Source: Actinomucor elegans (lineage: Eukaryota > Mucoromycota > Mucoromycetes > Mucorales > Mucoraceae). Taken from it: a DNA stretch of 64,000 bases. How positions within the stretch are numbered: position 1 is the first letter of the stretch; every line of letters starts with the position of its first letter. The stretch lies in contig JAMSLZ010000003.1 in NCBI GenBank assembly GCA_026027325.1, positions 1,178,001 through 1,242,000 on the forward strand, read 5' to 3'. The position numbers were made by a program, and so were the translations under genes. Shown here one piece after another: positions 59,870 to 64,000 of the stretch. The notes beneath the pieces are model-generated. The model was not told where the DNA came from, searched no databases, and saw only the letters and a program-made list of their open reading frames with translations.

Positions 59870-61146
59870 ATGATAAATAGCGTTTGTAGGTGTATTCACA
59901 CTCATTTCCCTCCTATTATTATATACTAATATGCTATAGCTTCCTCCGCAAATACATGGTTGCCTTCCCATAACATTGTCGATTCGCTTAATCAAGTTAT
60001 GGACTCCGTATCTGTTCTTTCCGATGCAGAGCTTCAAAAAGAGCTCTCAATCTTCGCCAATGCTCAGTTTACTTATGATATTGCGCCTGGAGCTGCTGTT
60101 GATGACAAGATGAAACCTGAAAATGATGAATTTCAGCAGCCTCAGCCTTTTACTAGAAAGCAGTCGAATCAGCAACCCAACATGCATTCTCTTTTGAACG
60201 TAAAGCTGGCTTCGCTTGCAGAGAACAACTATCACACCACAATGTCACCTGGTACGTCGTCTTCTTTTTTCTTGTATTTTACACACACATTTAACCTATA
60301 GTTTTAGATGCTATTGCTAGATTTTATGATGATTCTCCAGATTGTTCTCCTCCTAATGGTTATCATTCACCAAACCCAACTCCACCTAATGGATTCTATT
60401 CACCTAATCCAACACCTCCCAATGGCTATCATTTAAACAATTCGCCTGCTTTCCAAGGCGTTGTAAATCCTCCAATCACTTTCTATGGTGAAGATGCCAT
60501 TACAGGCTATCATGAGGATCAATTCATGAAGACTATGAGAATCCTTACAAACAGCTATAATGAACCTCAGCAACAAAGCTACGAACATATCACATCACCT
60601 ATTGTTTCTGATATAAAGAAGCCTGCTACTGTTAATAATAGCAAGAAAAAACGTGGAAGCGTTAGTTCTGTTAAGAAATCATCTCCTCTCGTCAAGCAAG
60701 ACTTGTGTACACTGGAAAGCGAAGATGAAGATGAAGATCATTCCCAAGAATATGATCCTACACGCAGACCGTCTGCTCAACAACCTCCTTTATCTAAAGA
60801 AGACAAACGTCGTCGTAATACTGCTGCTAGCGCTCGTTTCCGCGTCAAGAAAAAGCTGCGTGAGCAAGCGCTCCAACAAACTGCAAACGAAATGACTGAA
60901 AAAGCCAAGGCCTTTGAAAATCGCGTCCATGAACTTGAACGTGAAGTAAAATGGTTAAAAGCCTTGATAGTTGAAAAGAAAGATGGTCAGCTTGAACAAA
61001 TGCTGATGCAGCGTTTTGAACCTCCCCGTCCTCCTCCTGGTTATGCTTCTGCTAATCATCCCCTTTCGCTTGATACTCATCATCATCATCCTCATCATGG
61101 TTACCTTGGCAATGATATTAGTCAACAACATCATCAACAGCAATAA
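59870..61146 (+). CDS. bZIP transcription factor of the CYS3/MetR type
   Basis: Three exons (59870-59885, 59940-60251, 60308-61146) sum to 1167 nt, or 388 residues. The first coding exon is only 16 nt (MINSV); it is supported by a GTAGGT donor, a TACTAAT branch sequence and TATAG acceptor. The middle has tandem SPNPTPPNG repeats and an acidic stretch (LESEDEDEDHSQEYDP). The bZIP is near the end: basic region KEDKRRRNTAASARFRVKKK followed by LREQALQQTANEM, then a zipper with FENRVHELEREVKWLKALIV. RRNTAASARFR-KKK and the N-E-WLK-L pattern are hallmarks of CYS3, MetR and Met4-related regulators that turn on sulfur assimilation. A histidine/glutamine-rich tail ends the protein. The identity is firm for the bZIP family; the sulfur role is inferred. 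Confidence 0.88.
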
Positions 61147-62589
61147 TTTTGTTCTTTTTGTAGATATAAATTATGTATTATATATCAACATTAAAAGGAA
61201 AAGCATGCTATGTATGCGACTAAAATCATACCGTGCCTCTCTTTTCATATAGTTTATTCGTTATTATGTATTATTTTTTTTTTCACTCTATTGCTTTGAA
61301 TATACACACCTTTTATGCTCCCTTCTATCTTTATTATATATTAAACTTTTATTTTTCTCATTTATAAAGACTTTTAAGTTGGACTAATTGCTTGGTTATA
61401 TGCTATTAAAACTCTCCGCTATCCCAAATAATCGATATATGCCATTTGAGTACGAGGATGACACAGTCTTATATCTTCTATTAGTCACTGATGTACACCC
61501 ATTTGTTCTATTCTATATTACTGATCTAATATAGAAATATTATTGCATTGTGTTACTTGTTGAATTGACGTTTGAGCAGATTACAGAAATCACTGTTGTA
61601 TCAAACAAATGCCTAATAGATTGAGTAGTTCAAGTGACGCTTTAGCGGTTTTAACACGCTGTCCATCTATCGTATGTTATATTTTATGCGCGATGGGCTG
61701 GGTCAGATAGATCTCTAAACCGCAAATCGGTAACCAATGAACGATCTTCAAGATTACGCGACATACAATCATAAAGTGATGATCCATTCACGTGCTAGAG
61801 ACTCAGCTTGCACAAACTCGTATTAGAATTTTTGTGTGAGCTAAAGCCTCTTTTTTTTTTACTTGTATCACATTGATTTAAGAGTGCGACTATTTGAGAA
61901 AAAGATAGCAGCTCTGAGTGTTGCTTTCAAGCGCACGAATAGTTTACCTATAAATGAGCAAGGACTCCTTCAGATAGTGTAGTATCTATAATAGTCTATT
62001 ACTCCGCGACAAATGAAAGAGAATTCTTTATTAAGAACACACAATAAATCTAAAAAAACATCAGGGCTCTACCACGTTAGCTGAAGCTTGTTCGATCGCA
62101 CATTAAACTGTAGCGTTATCAGTAGGTTTAGTGCTTTAGTTAGGCTCGCAATAGCAGACTAGGCAGACATTATTTATAGTTTAATTGTCCTGTGCTTCCT
62201 AGATGTTTAAATGGAGTATTGACCATCATCTGGCTCTATAAGTTGTGTAACTTGCTTCGGACCCTTGATTCGGAGCTTGTCCGTCCGTGTACACAAAACG
62301 TGCCTCAGTCTCTGACCATATAGATTCATATGATATAATTCAGACATTGGTAAATGCAATGTATTGATTATACTATAATAATAATAAAATACTCTAACAG
62401 ATACAATGGCATATTATAAACACATAATATCCTAAGTAGTATTCAGTTACAACATTTGACTTCGAAATCGAGCATGAGATCTACCGATCCACAGATCATT
62501 TCTATATCAAATACATGTAATTGAATGCTAATCTCTCAAACGTACTATATTAAAAAAGCATTAACCATGTCTTAGCTCTATAGACCCAA

Positions 62590-62720
62590 CTGTTCATTAT
62601 GAGCATGAGTTATCAATCAGGCGCGATATTTGACCGAAATTGGGCGAGAGATTGAGAGCTGATGTAAATGAGTTGGAAATGGGATGATTTATGAAAAATG
62701 AGAAAGACATTCCTTTGGCC
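62590..62720 (+). repeat. Dispersed repeat C copy
   Basis: Counterpart of 56600-56740 with core TTGACCGAAATTGGGCGAGA at 62630-62649. The core at 4593-4620 differs from it almost only by C/T and G/T changes. Confidence 0.5.
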
Positions 62721-63348
62721 ACCCTATTTTCAAGGATATCTACTTACCATTATCCGTACTCCTTTATTCAGTTTTTCATCAATACAAGTTACTATATCCT
62801 CACATTTGATTTTTTTTTATCTCTTGTATGAGTTTATTTATTCTTCAATCATAATATCAAAAAGTGATCCTATTTTCAAATATTGTTGCTCTTAGCATTC
62901 TTTTTGTTTGAAGCTATAGATTTCATTTTAAAGATATTATATTCAAGTGCAGTAGATGATGATCACTGCAAAATATTTTTTTATTTGAAATTTTTTATGT
63001 GATATGAAATGCCCAACCTATGAGCATTGTATGTATAAAGACATTGTAACATACCTTCAACAAAGATATCTCTGAATTAAACAAAGTATCCAATTGTTAG
63101 TGCATTGTAAGATGCACGTCTTTATTCTACACAAAGTTTGCTAATAAAGGGTTTGTGTAGCAATGCATTTTGTCAAAAATGGGATTAAGTCGGATCAATA
63201 TTTTTTGTTGGGGACACTATACTCCGTTTTAAAGATCGTTTAAACATCAGATGCAAGGTATGGAAAAAAAAGGTATAATAAAATCAAAGTATTGTCAAAA
63301 TTGATATGAATAAAAAATAATTAAAGAGGTAATTGTAAAGAAAAATGC

Positions 63349-63545
63349 CTATTGATGACCTGTGGATCAAATCAAATTGCGGATCTAAGTCAAGTTGGAT
63401 AGGAAATCACGCTATTGATTGACTTGAGCACTTTTGAAGGATGAAATGGAATATTATCGAAAACGAAGTGCCAGACGCATTGGAGAGTACAATCAAAGAT
63501 TTGATATCAAATGAGAGTGAGGAACAATGGATGAAGTGGCCCGTT
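63349..63545 (-). repeat. Dispersed repeat A, copy 3
   Basis: About three quarters identical by eye to the copy at 34773-34985, same orientation. Its frame shares CTLQCVW and FVFDNIPFHPSKVLKSI with that copy but carries stop codons. Many differences are C/T or G/A. Confidence 0.6.
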
Positions 63546-63830
63546 CATAATCGGGGAAGAGAGATGTAGAAGTTGATAGAACTCGAATAAAGTGATTTTA
63601 GTGGATAATAATAGTAAAGGGAAGTATTGTTGAATACAAGTCTAGTATATAATTTATCAAACATTCGAAGGTAAAGTGGTCTTGAATTTCTCTTTTTGAA
63701 ATATAAGATGAACAAAGAGAATAGAATATGTTTGCTGAGGGTAACTTTGTTAATATGTTGATCCTTGAATTTTTGAAATTGGGATATTAGATAATCTGAC
63801 TGCTCCACCCTGACAGTTATATATTAGAGC

Positions 63831-63960
63831 ATGAATGGCCTTGCAATTAGATTCCCCAGAATCAAAACTCGGCGACGAGGGGTTGTGGGCAAGACTCCAG
63901 TTGACCAGCGGCAATCCAAGTACTTAGCCGCGGCCGAGCAACGTGAGACTTCCTTGAGCC

Positions 63961-63991
<31 letters not shown>

Positions 63992-64000
63992 AACGCAAAA
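63831..64000 (+). CDS. Open frame cut by right edge
   Basis: From ATG at 63831 the frame stays open to the window end: MNGLAIRFPRIKTRRRGVVG, then KTPVDQRQSKYLAAAEQRET, then a lysine run encoded by 26 A at 63961-63986. Its GC content is clearly higher than that of the preceding 2 kb, which favours coding sequence or a different origin. It could be the first exon of a basic protein or the start of a mobile-element frame, given the adjacent repeat. No family recognised. Confidence 0.35.

Larger units (their letters stand above)
61147..63830. other. Gene-free repeat region
   Basis: 2.7 kb without a supported gene. It holds the 3' flank of the bZIP gene, repeat C (62590-62720) and repeat A (63349-63545). 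Minor frames have no recognisable content. Confidence 0.45.

Overview
The window is eukaryotic nuclear DNA from a filamentous fungus. AT-rich sequence, dense short introns (the ones resolved are 49-62 nt, several with a CTAAT-type branch sequence) and the gene set suggest an early-diverging lineage, most likely Mucorales (Mucoromycota). The genus cannot be told from sequence alone. There are no bacterial operons, no CRISPR array and no convincing tRNA or rRNA gene.

Layout. 1-7.2 kb: a CBS-domain protein cut by the left edge, mitochondrial ribosomal protein uS11m, splicing factor SF3a2, a 3.2 kb gene-free stretch, and a mitochondrial carrier of the MTM1/SLC25A39-40 type. 7.2-11.5 kb: the exosome cofactor C1D/Rrp47 and APC5. 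11.5-14.8 kb: gene-free, with an inverted pair of decayed coding fragments. 14.8-25 kb: a lineage-specific acidic protein, the PKA catalytic subunit, the U5 snRNP GTPase Snu114, a bHLH-zip regulator with an apparent frameshift, and the rRNA-processing protein Cgr1. 25-33.6 kb: repeat-rich and gene-poor, holding a tandem-module C2H2 zinc-finger gene. 33.6-44.2 kb: a dienelactone-hydrolase-like gene with a homopolymer frameshift, GPI-anchor protein PIG-F/Gpi11, SAGA subunit Ada3, the alternative clamp loader Ctf18 and, 5 nt away and convergent, a Wss1-type DNA-protein crosslink protease. 44.4-54 kb: a Vsb1-like SulP transporter, a single-pass membrane protein and an Amt/MEP ammonium transporter. 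54-57.4 kb: gene-free repeats. 57.4-61.1 kb: an F-box/WD40 protein of the Met30/SconB type directly followed by a bZIP of the CYS3/MetR type. 61.1-64 kb: repeats and an open frame cut by the right edge.

The most interesting observation is the tandem linkage of a SconB/Met30-like ubiquitin-ligase receptor and a CYS3/MetR-like bZIP. In ascomycetes these two products form the sulfur-control circuit. A near-consensus CYS3-type site fused to a CACGTG box lies about 140 bp upstream of the F-box gene. This looks like a compact sulfur-regulation locus with a possible feedback loop. Other notable points are a zinc-finger array whose linkers are conserved while the helices vary, several dispersed repeat families that still encode shared peptides between copies, a 3' splice site preceded by 26 A, and two reading-frame breaks at slippage-prone runs.

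Exon models were built by hand from splice consensus and reading frame. Where exon lengths are summed, the total is a multiple of three unless stated.
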